Counted from the first letter of the stretch, positions 43,989 through 54,762 are shown. The stretch is DNA of 64,000 bases from Daucus carota subsp. sativus (GCF_001625215.2 NC_030384.2:28818527-28882526), one strand, 5' to 3'. Translations and numbers: made by a program. The notes: generated by a model from the letters alone, not told the origin.

Positions 43989-45316
43989 CCCCAAGTATGG
44001 TGGAGGGCGATGACCCACATACTTGGATGCCTGGGATCTAAGTGGATGACTTCCCTACTGTCCCAGAGGGTGAAGTTCCCCAAGTATGGTGGAGGGCGAC
44101 GACCCACATACTTGGATGCCTGGGATCTAAGTGGATGATTTCCCTACTGTCCCAGAGGTTGAAGTTCCCCAAGTATGGTGGAGGGCGACGACCCACATAC
44201 TTGGATGCCTGGGATCTAAGTGGATGATTTCCCTACTGTCCCAGAGGTTGAAGTTCCCCAAGTATGGTGGAGGGCGACGACCCACATACTTGGATGCCTG
44301 GGATCTAAGTGGATGATTTCCCTACTGTCCCAGAGGTTGAAGTTCCCCAAGTATGGTGGAGGGCGACGACCCACATACTTGGATGCCTGGGATCTAAGTG
44401 GATGATTTCCCTACTGTCCCAGAGGTTGAAGTTCCCCAAGTATGGTGGAGGGCGACGACCCACATACTTGGATGCCTGGGATCTAAGTGGATGATTTCCC
44501 TACTGTCCCAGAGGTTGAAGTTCCCCAAGTATGGTGGAGGGCGACGACCCACATACTTGGATGCCTGGGATCTAAGTGGATGATTTCCCTACTGTCCCAG
44601 AGGTTGAAGTTCCCCAAGTATGGTGGAGGGCGACGACCCACATACTTGGATGCCTGGGATCTAAGTGGATGACTTCCCTACTGTCCCAGAGGGTGAAGTT
44701 CCCCAAGTATGGTGGAGGGCGACGACCCACATACTTGGATGCCTGGGATCTAAGTGGATGATTTCCCTACTGTCCCAGAGGTTGAAGTTCCCCAAGTATG
44801 GTGGAGGGCGACGACCCACATACTTGGATGCCTGGGATCTAAGTGGATGATTTCCCTACTGTCCCAGAGGTTGAAGTTCCCCAAGTATGGTGGAGGGCGA
44901 CGACCCACATACTTGGATGCCTGGGATCTAAGTGGATGATTTCCCTACTGTCCCAGAGGTTGAAGTTCCCCAAGTATGGTGGAGGGCGACGACCCACATA
45001 CTTGGATGCCTGGGATCTAAGTGGATGATTTCCCTACTGTCCCAGAGGTTGAAGTTCCCCAAGTATGGTGGAGGGCGACGACCCACATACTTGGATGCCT
45101 GGGATCTAAGTGGATGATTTCCCTACTGTCCCAGAGGTTGAAGTTCCCCAAGTATGGTGGAGGGCGACGACCCACATACTTGGATGCCTGGGATCTAAGT
45201 GGATGACTTCCCTACTGTCCCAGAGGGTGAAGTTCCCCAAGTATCGTGGAGGGCGACGACCCACATACTTGGATGCCTGGGATCTAAGTGGATGACTTCC
45301 CTACTGTCCCAGAGGT
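43989..45316 (+). repeat. 89-bp tandem array in element 2, 15 copies
   Basis: Fifteen copies of an 89-bp unit, beginning CCCCAAGTATGGTGGAGGG at 43989 and every 89 bases until 45235. Copies are almost identical. Two diagnostic positions (gaC/gaT ttccctac and agaggG/agaggT tgaag) split them into types: A at copies 1, 8 and 14; B at 2-7 and 9-13; copy 15 mixed. The array lies where element 1 has its 50-bp array. The 61-residue ORFs that recur with the unit are a by-product of the period, not genes. Confidence 0.97.
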
Positions 45317-45554
45317 TGCTAGATTTCGCCCAGGAGGGATAGTGGGCGACGATATGCTCGAAATAGCGAAGATTCTTAAGTTAGTATGTATTCAGTTAAA
45401 TGTAGTTGCAAGCGACGACTGTTCAAAATATCATGGCGAGGTATGATCATCAATTGCTATGAAGATAAAAGTCGAAGGCAAAAGAGATAAAGATTACATA
45501 AAATATTTTCATTAATATAAACCCACGATGGGGCGAAGAGTACATAAGAATGAC
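45317..45554. other. Spacer after the array
   Basis: Short AT-rich spacer between the 89-bp array and the small antisense gene; it would contain the 3' UTR of that gene. No clear polyadenylation signal was seen. Confidence 0.4.
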
Positions 45555-45827
45555 TTAGTAGTCATTGTCTGTCTTGTCCCTAAGGTAAGAATTCTCCACC
45601 TTAAGGTCCCGGACGACCTCCCTGAGCTCGTCAATCTTATCCTCAAGGCGATCATTCCGCCTCTCCAGTATCCTGATCCTCGCCTGAAGCTCGGTGATCA
45701 GGACCTGCAGCTCGCCTAGTGTCGGGCGAGGAGGAGGTGGAGGAGCGACGTTCGGGTCTGGCATCAATGGTGGAGCCTCGCTCTCCACAGCACGGTCGAA
45801 CTCAGCAAAAAGATCTTCGGCAGACAT
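45555..45827 (-). CDS. Small antisense coiled-coil gene of element 2
   Basis: 90-residue ORF on the strand opposite to gag-pol. Acidic N-terminus (MSAEDLFAEFDRAVESEAPP), a proline run (APPPPPRPT), then a clear heptad coiled coil (about 35-80: LQVLITELQARIRILERRN, then IDELREVVRDLKVENSYLR), ending DKTDNDY. A TATA box lies 64 bases upstream. No matching ORF was recognised in element 1, where the equivalent region is shorter. I do not know the family. The coiled coil might pair with itself or with the coiled coil of the large antisense protein; this is inference. Confidence 0.6.
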   Translation of the reverse strand: MSAEDLFAEFDRAVESEAPPLMPDPNVAPPPPPRPTLGELQVLITELQARIRILERRNDRLEDKIDELREVVRDLKVENSYLRDKTDNDY

Positions 45828-45890
45828 AGTCGACGATCGTGAGAAGAAGAGATGGTGATGAAGAAGTGAGAAAAGTAAACGGAGATGAAA

Positions 45891-45902
45891 CTCTATTTAT
45901 AG
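45891..45902 (-). promoter_or_regulatory. TATA box of the small antisense gene
   Basis: On the minus strand: CTATAAATAGAG. With initiation about 30 bases downstream the 5' UTR would be about 35 bases. This is a near-perfect plant TATA box in the correct place for the 90-residue ORF. Confidence 0.6.
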
Positions 45903-46890
45903 AAAACAGGCGACTCTTTGAATTCTAACCTCGTTTTCAGTGAAGAGTCGCGACTCTTCACCGAACCACGACGGTTGGACAACCTTGGGAAGATTAAAAG
46001 TCTGGAGGAAGGAACCTCGCCTCTTATTAAAGGCGAGGACGAAAGCATCTGAATCGAGAATCCTTATCCTGGTTTAATTTGTGGAAGAATGCCAGGTGAG
46101 TACGCTTAAATACGACAGAGAATGCCCTTAGAGAGCTGAAGGTCCTCACCTGAGGTTAGATCCTCGCCCTGTGCAGCTGTCTAAACTAAGACGAGTGGTC
46201 AAGGGAGAGGGGAGTCCTCGCCCTCTAATAAGGGGGTGAAAGCATATAACAAGGAAGCCGGATAAAGATGAGAAATCTCAAGATCTCGCCCAAAGTGGAG
46301 TTCTCGCCTGATGTATCTATTTCATTAGAAAGCTTGACTTCTAAACATGAAAGGCGGGTTAAAGATAAGAGGTTGAGGTCCTCGCCCGATCCTACACCCT
46401 CGCCCTTTGCAGCTGTCTGAAAAGATAGGCGGTCAAGGGTAGGATGGACCCTCAAGGTGTAAACAGATTTACAATGATGGCAATAAGAAACAGAAGTATA
46501 CGAAGAAACAATTACATCACATGCGGAGGATTAAGAACCTCGCCCGGGGTTAGAACCTCGCCCAAAATATCTATCTACCATAGACTGTTATGTAGTAGAT
46601 GATAGAGAGTCCCCGCCTATTGCGGGTCCTCACTAAATTTGTCTGCTTTAGACATAGTATGGTAACAAAAGGACGAGAATGTTCCTCGCCCAATACTAGA
46701 GCGTCGCCCTATGTGGCAAGATGTACGTGAACAGATATGAGACATGAAAAGATATGCGAAGAAAAATAGAGCATGTTAAATTAAGAAAAGTACAAATCAA
46801 GAGCTCGGAACAGTGATAAGTTAGATTCAAATACAACTGCGAAGCCAATTACGGAGGGCTCGCACTCCAAATGTACTTGGGACAGATCAA
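45903..46890. other. CTCGCC-rich spacer in element 2
   Basis: Non-coding DNA between the two antisense genes, with many copies of the CTCGCC(C) motif also common in the LTR (for example 46016, 46165, 46216, 46380, 46395, 46543, 46556, 46686). The ORF at 46225-46455 (minus) shows nothing recognisable. Confidence 0.5.
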
Positions 46891-46910
46891 AATAAATAAA
46901 AAGTTTATTC
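46891..46910 (-). terminator. 3' end signal of the large antisense gene, element 2
   Basis: On the minus strand the stop codon overlaps AATAAA (GAATAAAC), followed by TTTTTATTTATTTT. The same block, slightly changed, follows the antisense stop in element 1. Confidence 0.4.
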
Positions 46911-49394
46911 TTTCTGCTGGTCAGTAGTAGTTGCCTCGCCATCACCTTTTTCCCCGCCCTCAGCCGGCTGGACCTCGCCTCCTTTCTTAGAAAGGGCCTC
47001 CTTCTCGGACAGAATCTTTGCCTCAAGTTCCTTCCTCGCCTTTTCTATGTCTGCAGCGTTGGACTCCTTGAAACCCGCCATATAGGCCGGGGTTGAAGGA
47101 GCAAAGAACTTAGACCAGTCATAATTAGGATCGGCGGCGAGGAAGTTGACAAGGTAACCAAGGAAGCCAAGACTGTAGGCGTCGCTCAATTCCTTGGACT
47201 TTGAGGCCCTCTCCTTCTCAAGCTCTGCTTGAAGACCGGTGATAGTAGAATTGGCGAGGTTGGCAGCAGCAGTCGAGGACTCGGTAATATCGTTGAGCGC
47301 CTTCTGGCATTGCTTGAATTGGGAATCCCTCGTCTTCATATCGTCCTTGTACTTTTGCTGAAGGTCTTTCAGCCTGTCAGAGGAGGAGGTAGCTTCCCTC
47401 TTCAGGTCAGCGTTTGCTCTCGTCAACTCGCTAATGTGGGAATTCTTAGCAGAGAGGACGTTCAACCCCTGAAAGAAGGCCTCGCCCAAGCCCAACTTAA
47501 AGCCATGCTCAGCTTCCTTGGCCTTTTTGGATGACCAAACCTTGACGTCCTCGGCGTCAAAGTGGTCTTCTGCCAAGACCCCAAAGGCCACAGATACGGA
47601 GCTGGGAGTAGAATCCTCGCCCGTTTTTGGCTTCTTCTTCGAAGCAGCAACTTCCTCTTCATTTCCCCGCTTGCCTCTGTTCCTCGCCCTTTGGTCTTTC
47701 TCCAGAGGAGGGGTTTGCTTTTGGCGAGGAGTGGTAGTGGCGTTAACAGAGATAGTGGTGCGAGCCTGGGGAACAGGAACTCGCCCGCTTTGAGCAAAAG
47801 GGTTGCTGCCAAAAGGAAGTTCAGCCATTTTTCCTGAAAAGAAACCGAGTGCACTATTAGGCGACGAATATGTAGTTGGCGAGAAACATGCTAAAGAAGA
47901 TAACGTAGTAAAAATAAACAAATAAATGGCGACGATTGAATAAAAGGGGCGACGCCTTTACCTTTACCCGTCAGCGACTCTAAGGACCTTCTAAGGCATT
48001 CTAAAGCTTTTTTCGACTTATTCCTCTTATCGAATTTTATGAAAGGGACTTGGCCGAAGCCTTTGTTGTAAAAACCGTATTTGCGAAGCGATTCAGGCGT
48101 GACAATCTTGTCAAGATCCTTTTGGGCGACGCTGAGGTTATCAACGGCCTGGGCACGGGTCAGAAGCTCGCCCTCTAGGTCGGTCTGCAGGGGCTTGTCT
48201 GGAAAAATGATATCTGTGAGAAGATGTAATAGGCGAGAAAAGTGTAAGAGAGCGAGAAAGAAGACGCTTACAAGGATTAAGATTAAAGGAGACCCTATGG
48301 CGAGGAACGTCATAAAGGTAAAAATAGTCTGGCTTCCAGAACTTCATGTTGCTGGGATTCCCGACTGAAAAACCCTTCTTGTGGTGACAAGGGTGGAGGG
48401 TAAGATAGAAAAAGCCATAGTCCTCGCCCGTCTTCCTCAGAGAAAGGAAGTGGTCCATCTCGAGCATAGAAGGCTCTGGGTATCCAAGGCCGCGATACAT
48501 CATATAAATCCCAATGGCGAGCCTCCAACTGTTGGGACCAATCTGGATGGGGGCGACGTCATAGTGTTTCACCAATTTTTCTAACCAAGGGTGCATGGGC
48601 CATCCGAACCCAAGTTCGACTAACTTGTTAGTAAGTACCATGCGAGGACATGGAAGACCGTCAAAATTAAAGCGATGCATCCTCATAAAACGGCGAGGCC
48701 TATACCATTTACCCTGGAGATTATAGTATTCGATCATCCACATAATCTCGTCCGAGGAGATTTGAGAGGAAAGGCCTGCACAGGTAACAGTGTTGTTGAT
48801 ATGGCGATGCTTGTTCCTCTCCTTCTCTGGGATACCTTCTTCAAAGTCGAAGTCAAGATCATGGTTGAAGGTCTGAGGAATGTAAGGATTGTTTGGGGGA
48901 GAAGGATATTCCATTGCATAACGAATGGGCGAGGCAGATATTGTGGTCTCATCGTCCTCGCCCTCAGATGATGATCCCCGGTTGTCAGATCCTTGTTCTT
49001 CTTCGCCCTGGTTCTCATCCCCACCTTCATCGTCATCTTCACCTTCGTCTTCCTCGCCCTCAGGAAGGTCGTGGTAGATATTTCGGCAAATCCGCAGTTG
49101 CTTGCCCTTTCCAACTCCTAGCACTGGGCGAGAAGACTCAGGGTGGTCTAAACCCTCGAAGAGCTCCTCCAGAGAATCATCGGGTTTATGGGGTTTGTGA
49201 ACGCTTTCTGCGTCGCTCGAAGAAATGCTGACCACTTGTTGTTGGTCAGGACGACGAGACGGACCTTCCTCGCCTTGGTGAGCCCTCAGCCACGCTGGGT
49301 CAAGGTCCTCGCCGGCTTTTGAGTCAACCTTGAGGGATGACCATGAATCAAACGGTGCATCGGCCTTAGGGGGAGATCTTTGGGAGTTCGTCAT
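46905..49394 (-). CDS. Large antisense spliced gene of element 2 (Transposase_28-like, coiled coil)
   Basis: Coding exons 49394-48272, 48198-47968 and 47833-46905 (760 residues), both introns phase 1 (donors CCTT|GTAAGC and ACGG|GTAAAG; acceptors TTTCCAG|AC and TTTTCAG|GA). Alternatives: acceptor six codons upstream for exon 2, and a donor two codons further on. The choice made aligns with element 1, where exon 1 also ends at FNLxP and exon 2 starts at a codon before (M/K)P(V/L)QT. Domains: acidic Ser-rich N-terminus, Transposase_28-like domain (about residues 200-374: GFGWPMHPWLEKLVKHYDV, GFFYLTLHPCHHKKGF), basic linker, coiled coil (about 590-690) and a motif DPNYDWSKFF. Upstream in-frame ATG at 49424 lies in the predicted 5'-UTR intron. 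Function unknown. Confidence 0.8.
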
Positions 49395-49683
49395 CTGAAA
49401 GAGAGATGGCGAGAACAGAATCAATGGTGGTAATTGGTAAAAGAAGATAAGGAAGAAGTCAAGATGAGGAATAAAGAAACAAAGGGCGACGACTCTTATT
49501 CAAGGTCTTCGCCCTAAGCAGGTATGTTGGTCTTGATTTAACGAGGTCCTCGCCCTCAATCATTTTGGTGCTTATGTTAGTACTCCTAATCAGTACTCGG
49601 GAATCTAAGATGCCTAGGTTGTAATTAAATGCAAAGCAAGAAAATACGAAGGAAATTGAACTATAAGAAACCGATGAACGTAC
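49395..49683 (-). other. 5'-UTR intron of the antisense gene, element 2
   Basis: Inferred 289-base intron: donor CACAG|GTACGT (exon end 49684) and acceptor CTTTCAG directly before the ATG at 49394, as in element 1. Confidence 0.55.
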
Positions 49684-49811
49684 CTGTGATTTCGGAAAGA
49701 AGAATCAGGTGCGAGGCTTTAATAAGAGCGTCGCCTAATACGGGTCTTTCAAGAGAGAAATCCAGCAGCACTTCGTGGGAGTGAGATGAAGAAATGGAAG
49801 AAAAGAAGCCG

Positions 49812-49825
49812 CCTTTATATAGAGG
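49812..49825 (-). promoter_or_regulatory. Antisense promoter (TATA box), element 2
   Basis: On the minus strand: CCTCTATATAAAGG, a strong plant TATA box about 130 bases upstream of the 5'-UTR donor, giving a 5'-UTR exon of about 100 bases. Confidence 0.65.
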
Positions 49826-50084
49826 TGAGAAGAGGCGGGAAATCTACAACTGTCAGAGCCACGTGGCGTGCCCCGATTGGACAGATTTCTCGTGCTTCGA
49901 GGCACGACTCTTAAACCAGAATGGCGACTTATGGAAGATCGATCCGATTTTTTGGAGATTTTCCTAGAAATCTATAAGTTGATACGAAGATTTTTATATA
50001 TGTTGAGCTGGAGGAGGCGAGAACGAATCATATTCCTCGCCTATTGCTTCTTCAAAACCCTTTCGCACCAGTGCTTCAAGGGCT

Positions 50085-50095
50085 TGGGGGGTAGT
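50085..50095 (+). other. Polypurine tract of element 2
   Basis: TGGGGGGTAGT immediately before the 3' LTR, sharing GGGGGGTAGT with element 1. Confidence 0.85.
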
Positions 50096-50929
50096 TGTTA
50101 TGGCCAAATATCAACTCGGCGGATGATTGCGTAGACCTCGCCTCAATTCACGGAAGGAGCCAATCTCTGAGATTGTCCTCGCCCATTATATAGTCCTCGC
50201 CATCTATGAAGCCCAGGAAGTGAGGACCCAGTAGCATATGGACCCAGGTCTAAGGGACGGTCCTCGCCCAGTTAGTGTCCTCGCCTAGTATGGACCCTCG
50301 TCCTAGGCATGTATCAGGCTACGCGGCCCATTGACTAGCGGCTCAAGTCTTCAAGAGGGTCCTCGCCCATTGTCGATGGACCTCGCCCAATGCTTACCTT
50401 CCTCGCCCAATACTGAAAAGGGCCGAATACGCCTGGCTCTCAGGCCTAGTTATTATTATTTTATCCAGGGCCCAGGCCCACCATCAGCCTCGCCCTATGG
50501 GAGGACGGAGGGCTGGCCCAAACAGCTGAGTCTGAGGAGGTCCACGTGGGCTAGTGCTGGTCAGCCCACCTAGTTCCATGCTCCTCGGAGGAGGCTGGGC
50601 TCCAGAAGCCCATATCCGTCTGATCTGAGGCGGTGGCCCATAGCTGGAACCAGGGAATGAGAAACCTATTCTGATTAGGTTACTTGTTCCCCAAGAACTA
50701 CGTATGGCTTGATCCCTATAAATAGGGTACGTAGGCACATCGTTTGGGATAAGTCACAACCCTTGCAAGAACGAATACTCCTTCGCTCTTGTGAGAAAAC
50801 CCTGATTCCCTGAACGATCTCAGCCAAACCTAAAATCACCACCCATACTCCGTCGTCCGCCGTCATCGTCCACCACAAGTTCCAGCAACCCTCCCCGAAT
50901 CTTGTTATCACCAGATTCCTCCGTTAACA
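50096..50929 (+). repeat. 3' LTR of element 2
   Basis: 834 bp, matching 35688-36521 with no difference noticed. It ends TAACA followed by CTAAT (50930-50934). Confidence 0.95.
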
Positions 50930-52406
50930 CTAATTTTAAGTTATAACTATAAAATTCTACGGTGAATCTGTCAAAATATTTATTACTGTCTTCTGCTGTC
51001 ATCTTTTCCGCCATACCAGTTCTCTTAAAAAACATGATGCTGCTATAAAATCTGGCACTACATGATGAAGACGCGAGAAAGAATATTGGGCTTGTACATA
51101 CTATACTTTATCAGTTTTTCCGAAACTCAATCAAAGCCCACGTTTTCAAAAGATTTATCCTTCTAATCCAAAATTTTGTTCTTGTTTTTAGTGTTTCCAG
51201 TTAATTTTACTATCTTTATTGAAAATCACTTTCTTAAGGGAATTTCACATTTTTTTAAATTATCTTAAGAATTTAAAATATATATTTAATTTATATTACA
51301 TGTATTTCAAAACATATTGTATATGCTTCGACGTGGTTTGCAACTCTTCACCCCATATTAGGGCAAAATAAGTCTGTACAAATTGATAACCTTATAAATA
51401 ATACATATTAGTATGAACTCATTTGGCAAGATTTATAAATATGAGATAGTTACGGATCCGGTTGAACTGACTTAAGATTGTGATTTATATTTTATAATGA
51501 TTTAATATGATAAATATATAATTTAAATTATTTGTTTGGAAAATTTAATATTGTATAAGACTTACGAATTATTCAAATAATAATTGGTAGGAATATTTCA
51601 ATTTTTATAAAAAGTTAGCACAACTAATATAGATTAACTTTTATTTAGATGTAAACCATCAATGGATGACATACAATCCGTTATATTCGTTTATCAGATA
51701 ATCAATCGATGGATGACAAGGTATTGTAACAAGAATAGTACTTTTTGATCTTAGCAGTTGAAGGAATAGGTTGATCAGCTTAAGATTTTGATCTATCAAC
51801 AAATGTATAGTAAATATATCAAATTATGAATATATACTTTAAGTCATATAATTGTAAATATTCAAGTTATGCAAACAATACAAATGAAATGAAGATCAAC
51901 GGTTAAATCAAATTATTAATAAGTGAGGAATAAAATTCATCAATTGATATAGAACCAATCAACTAATAGTAAAAAATTACTATCAACTGATAACTCATGA
52001 ACTCAGGTAATCATCAATAGCTAATCAATAACATTATCATCGGCTACTTGTTGATTAAACAAATGTTATATTTGAAGACTATAATCGATTATAAAAAATC
52101 TTAGTCAACTGTTGAAAATTTTGAAGCCTACCAATTCAAGTTACAGACTAAGAAAACATTCGACAAATTAAGCTATTCTGTGTCAAGAGGAAAATTTATT
52201 CAATATGTGTAAGAAAAGAAGTAGGGATTGACTATCTTGTAGATTAGTGATTTTATATTTCTAGAATAGAAAATTAAATTTACCTTGAACATATATAATT
52301 CATCATTTTATTTAATGTTTAAATAACATGGATTAAATCTCTTTATACAAACACATATAATTATATATTATTCAAATATGAGCATTTATAATATTTATGC
52401 GATCTA

Positions 52407-52623
52407 CTCCCTTCGTCCTCGTCCTATTAAGTTGTTTACGTTCATTATTTACACGTATTTTAAGACTTCTATAAAGTATAGTTTCATAATGTTATTTTAA
52501 ATTATTTTTTTTAATAAAAGTTTAAACGTCAAACTTTTATTCAGGAGAGATTTTTTTCAAAAACTATTATAAAACTATAACTTCACAATACAACCAAAAA
52601 GTAATGTAAATAACCGAGACAAC
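52407..52623. repeat. Stowaway-like MITE
   Basis: Starts CTCCCTTCGTCCTCGTCCTA, preceded by TA, and ends with the inverse 'gtaatgtaaataaccgagac'. The interior has inverted halves (taaaagtttaaacgtc and inverse). The last terminal bases appear to be replaced by the adjoining repeat block. Confidence 0.5.
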
Positions 52624-52960
52624 ACTAGGTCAGGCGCACTGCTGCTGCTGCTACTGCTGCTGCAATCATTATCGTCGACCGACGTCATATTTGCGACCGC
52701 CTTGAGTGACCGACACGGGCGCTAATCCGAGTCAGCATCATTTTTGGAATCGACCGACACGAGCGCTAATCCGAGTCAGCATCATTTTTTGCCAATCTTC
52801 GTGTCCGCGACCACATTTGCGACCGACCGACGTCGCTAAATTTAGCGACCATTATTTGTGACTGCCCTAAATTTGTAACTAAATTTAGCGACCATTATTT
52901 GTGACTGCCCTAAATTTGTAATTAAATTCATCAGCCGCTAAATTTGCGATCTTAATTTGT
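52624..52960. repeat. Short direct repeats, CACTA-like subterminal region
   Basis: A CTG/CTA trinucleotide run (52639-52662), then two copies of a ~40-bp unit (cgaccgacac and gcgctaatccgagtcagcat, near 52708 and 52752), then two copies of a ~42-bp unit (aaatttagcgaccattattt and onward, near 52837 and 52880). GCGACC and its inverse recur throughout. Dense short motifs of this kind occur at the ends of CACTA transposons, but no CACTA terminus was identified. Confidence 0.4.
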
Positions 52961-53747
52961 TGCTATTTTTTGTTATGACATTTTAAATCTTTCGACGGAT
53001 GTCGGTCCCTAATACTAAATTTTATATTATTGTTTTTTATTATTTTAAAGAATTACCAAATTTTTTACACCTGTTTTGTACCTGTATTTTCCAACATAAT
53101 ACAAACAAACATCTATTTTTACACACAAATACATAAACATTTTGTTCACTCTATACAATGAAAATAATAAATGTAAAATCCACATATTACTATTAATAGT
53201 TATATCCACTAGAAAATCGTATGATCAAATATCACCAAAACCGTAATTAGTGGCACATAAAAATATAAATATGATAACACTACATTAAGATCCGACATAT
53301 AAATTCACATAACAGTGTAAGTAGTTATACCGATTAGACAACCATGTAATTGTGCATCACCAAATCCAAAAGATAAGATATGTCACAGGTATAATTTAAA
53401 TAATAATAATAATAATATAATAACAATAGTGATAAATGAATAAATAAATGAATAAATAAATGAGAAAAAAGGAAAAGGGAAAAGTGTTGTATAATGGACG
53501 CTGTGGATACTATTGCCACTCTTCTACTTCAAGCAATGTTTAGTTGAGAAAGAGATCACTTTTTTTGATAAGCTAGTTGGGAGATATGATTGGTCTAAAC
53601 TTGAAATCAACGACTAATTGATTTTGATGTTTTAACTACTCTCAGCGGCTTCAACCTTACGCTATTGTACAGCTCAGGTTGCCAACTCCACTCAGATATA
53701 TCACAAGCCTTAAACAACTTGTGCCCTTGTTGTTTTACCATGCTATC

Positions 53748-53938
53748 CCTCTATTTTTTTTTCTTTCGGTTTAAATAGAGAATGTATTCCAAAAGGAGTC
53801 CCCAGTAGTTTTGCTTTGGTGTAGTCTGGGGTTTTAGTACTTGAATCTGGTCATCTGCATGTCTGTTGTATCCCCTCATTTTCCAAGTGAGGGTTTCCCC
53901 CTTATATATAATATGAATGGCTTATCAAAAAAAAAAAA
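53748..53938 (+). mobile_element. 3' end of a truncated L1-type LINE
   Basis: The block ending 'gggtttcccccttatatata' then 'atgaatggcttatc' followed by a 12-base A run (53927-53938) resembles the 3' UTR of plant L1 LINEs. No ORF remains. The 5' limit is uncertain and no target-site duplication was found. Confidence 0.45.
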
Positions 53939-54395
53939 GAGGTACAAAACAAAATAAATTTCTAGAACACATTTTTTATATATACAAAAGGAGTAATAAA
54001 ATTTTGAAAATTTTGTAAGCACAAATTTTTTAGAAACACACATTGTTAATATTTATTTTAAGAGAGTATCAAACTTGCAATTAAATTTTTTTAATAGAAT
54101 ATTTATTTAATAGGTCTCATAACGCTATAATCAATGTCATTTCTTATCTTTTTTTCTCTCAGAACACAATTTCTTTTCTGATCTGGGATTTTAAATATCT
54201 CAGGACGGTCTTGGTTATAATAAGCTTCATATATTACTGTAGAAAAGAAAACAGTCATAAAACCAACAAGTTGGCTCTCAGTTTTGCGACAACAAACTGA
54301 GAATAGATTTTTAGTTGAAGTGAAGGTTATTATTACACGGAAGCAGCAATCGGACCACAGAGGTTCTGATCCTAAAAAACCATGCGCTATATGTT

Positions 54396-54540
54396 ATCCT
54401 CTTTGTCACACAATAAGTGTTACTTTAACTTTTTACACATAATTTAAAGTGTAAAAAATAATATCTAGAAGTATGATTTATTTACATCTCAAATTACGTG
54501 AAAAAAATCAAAGCGACACTTATTTTGGGATAGGGGAGTA
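54396..54540. repeat. Stowaway-like MITE
   Basis: Starts ATCCTCTTTGTCACACAATA and ends 'attttgggataggggagta', an imperfect inverse (TACTCCCCTATCCCAAAAT). The interior pairs 'aagtgttactttaac' with its inverse. Confidence 0.45.
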
Positions 54541-54568
54541 ATGTTTGATAGTTCAGTTTGCATTTATT

Positions 54569-54762
54569 GGGCGTGTTTGGGACGAAGAAGCTTCTTCTGG
54601 CTTCTGCTTTTTTTATCCGTTTGTGTAAAAAAGTAGAAGCATTTTTAAGAAGATGAGAATGCTAGTTTCTGTCTCACAACTTCTACTTCTTTTCCAAACA
54701 CTTTATTAACTTATTTATTTCTCACTTTAAGTCACTTCTTTTAAGCTAACTCAAACGGTCCC
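54569..54762 (-). repeat. MITE, family A copy 2
   Basis: Reverse-oriented relative of 29827-30035. On the minus strand it starts GGGACCGTTTGAGTTAGC and ends CGTCCCAAACACGCC. Confidence 0.65.

Larger units (their letters stand above)
35688..50929 (+). mobile_element. Element 2: complete Tat-lineage Ty3/gypsy retrotransposon
   Basis: 15,242 bp bounded by target-site duplication CTAAT (35683-35687, 50930-50934), with 834-bp LTRs beginning TGTTATGG and ending CCGTTAACA. Order: LTR, PBS, gag-pol (36546-43424), 89-bp tandem array (15 copies), small antisense gene (45555-45827), large antisense gene (46905 to about 49785), polypurine tract, LTR. The polyprotein is clearly related to that of element 1, but LTRs, array and spacer differ, so it is a separate family of the same lineage. 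No LTR mismatch was noticed by eye, so insertion is very recent. It lies just downstream of the RTE LINE. Confidence 0.95.

Noticed and set aside
44042..45295. Fourteen overlapping 61-residue ORFs
   Set aside because: They recur every 89 bases with the tandem unit. An 89-base period shifts frame at each copy, so each ORF spans two units and stops; no start context or conservation of a product.
43989..45316. CRISPR-like array
   Set aside because: Units are contiguous and near identical with no unique spacers, in a plant retrotransposon.
48893..49231. 112-residue plus-strand ORF in element 2
   Set aside because: Lies opposite exon 1 of the large antisense gene and has no independent support.
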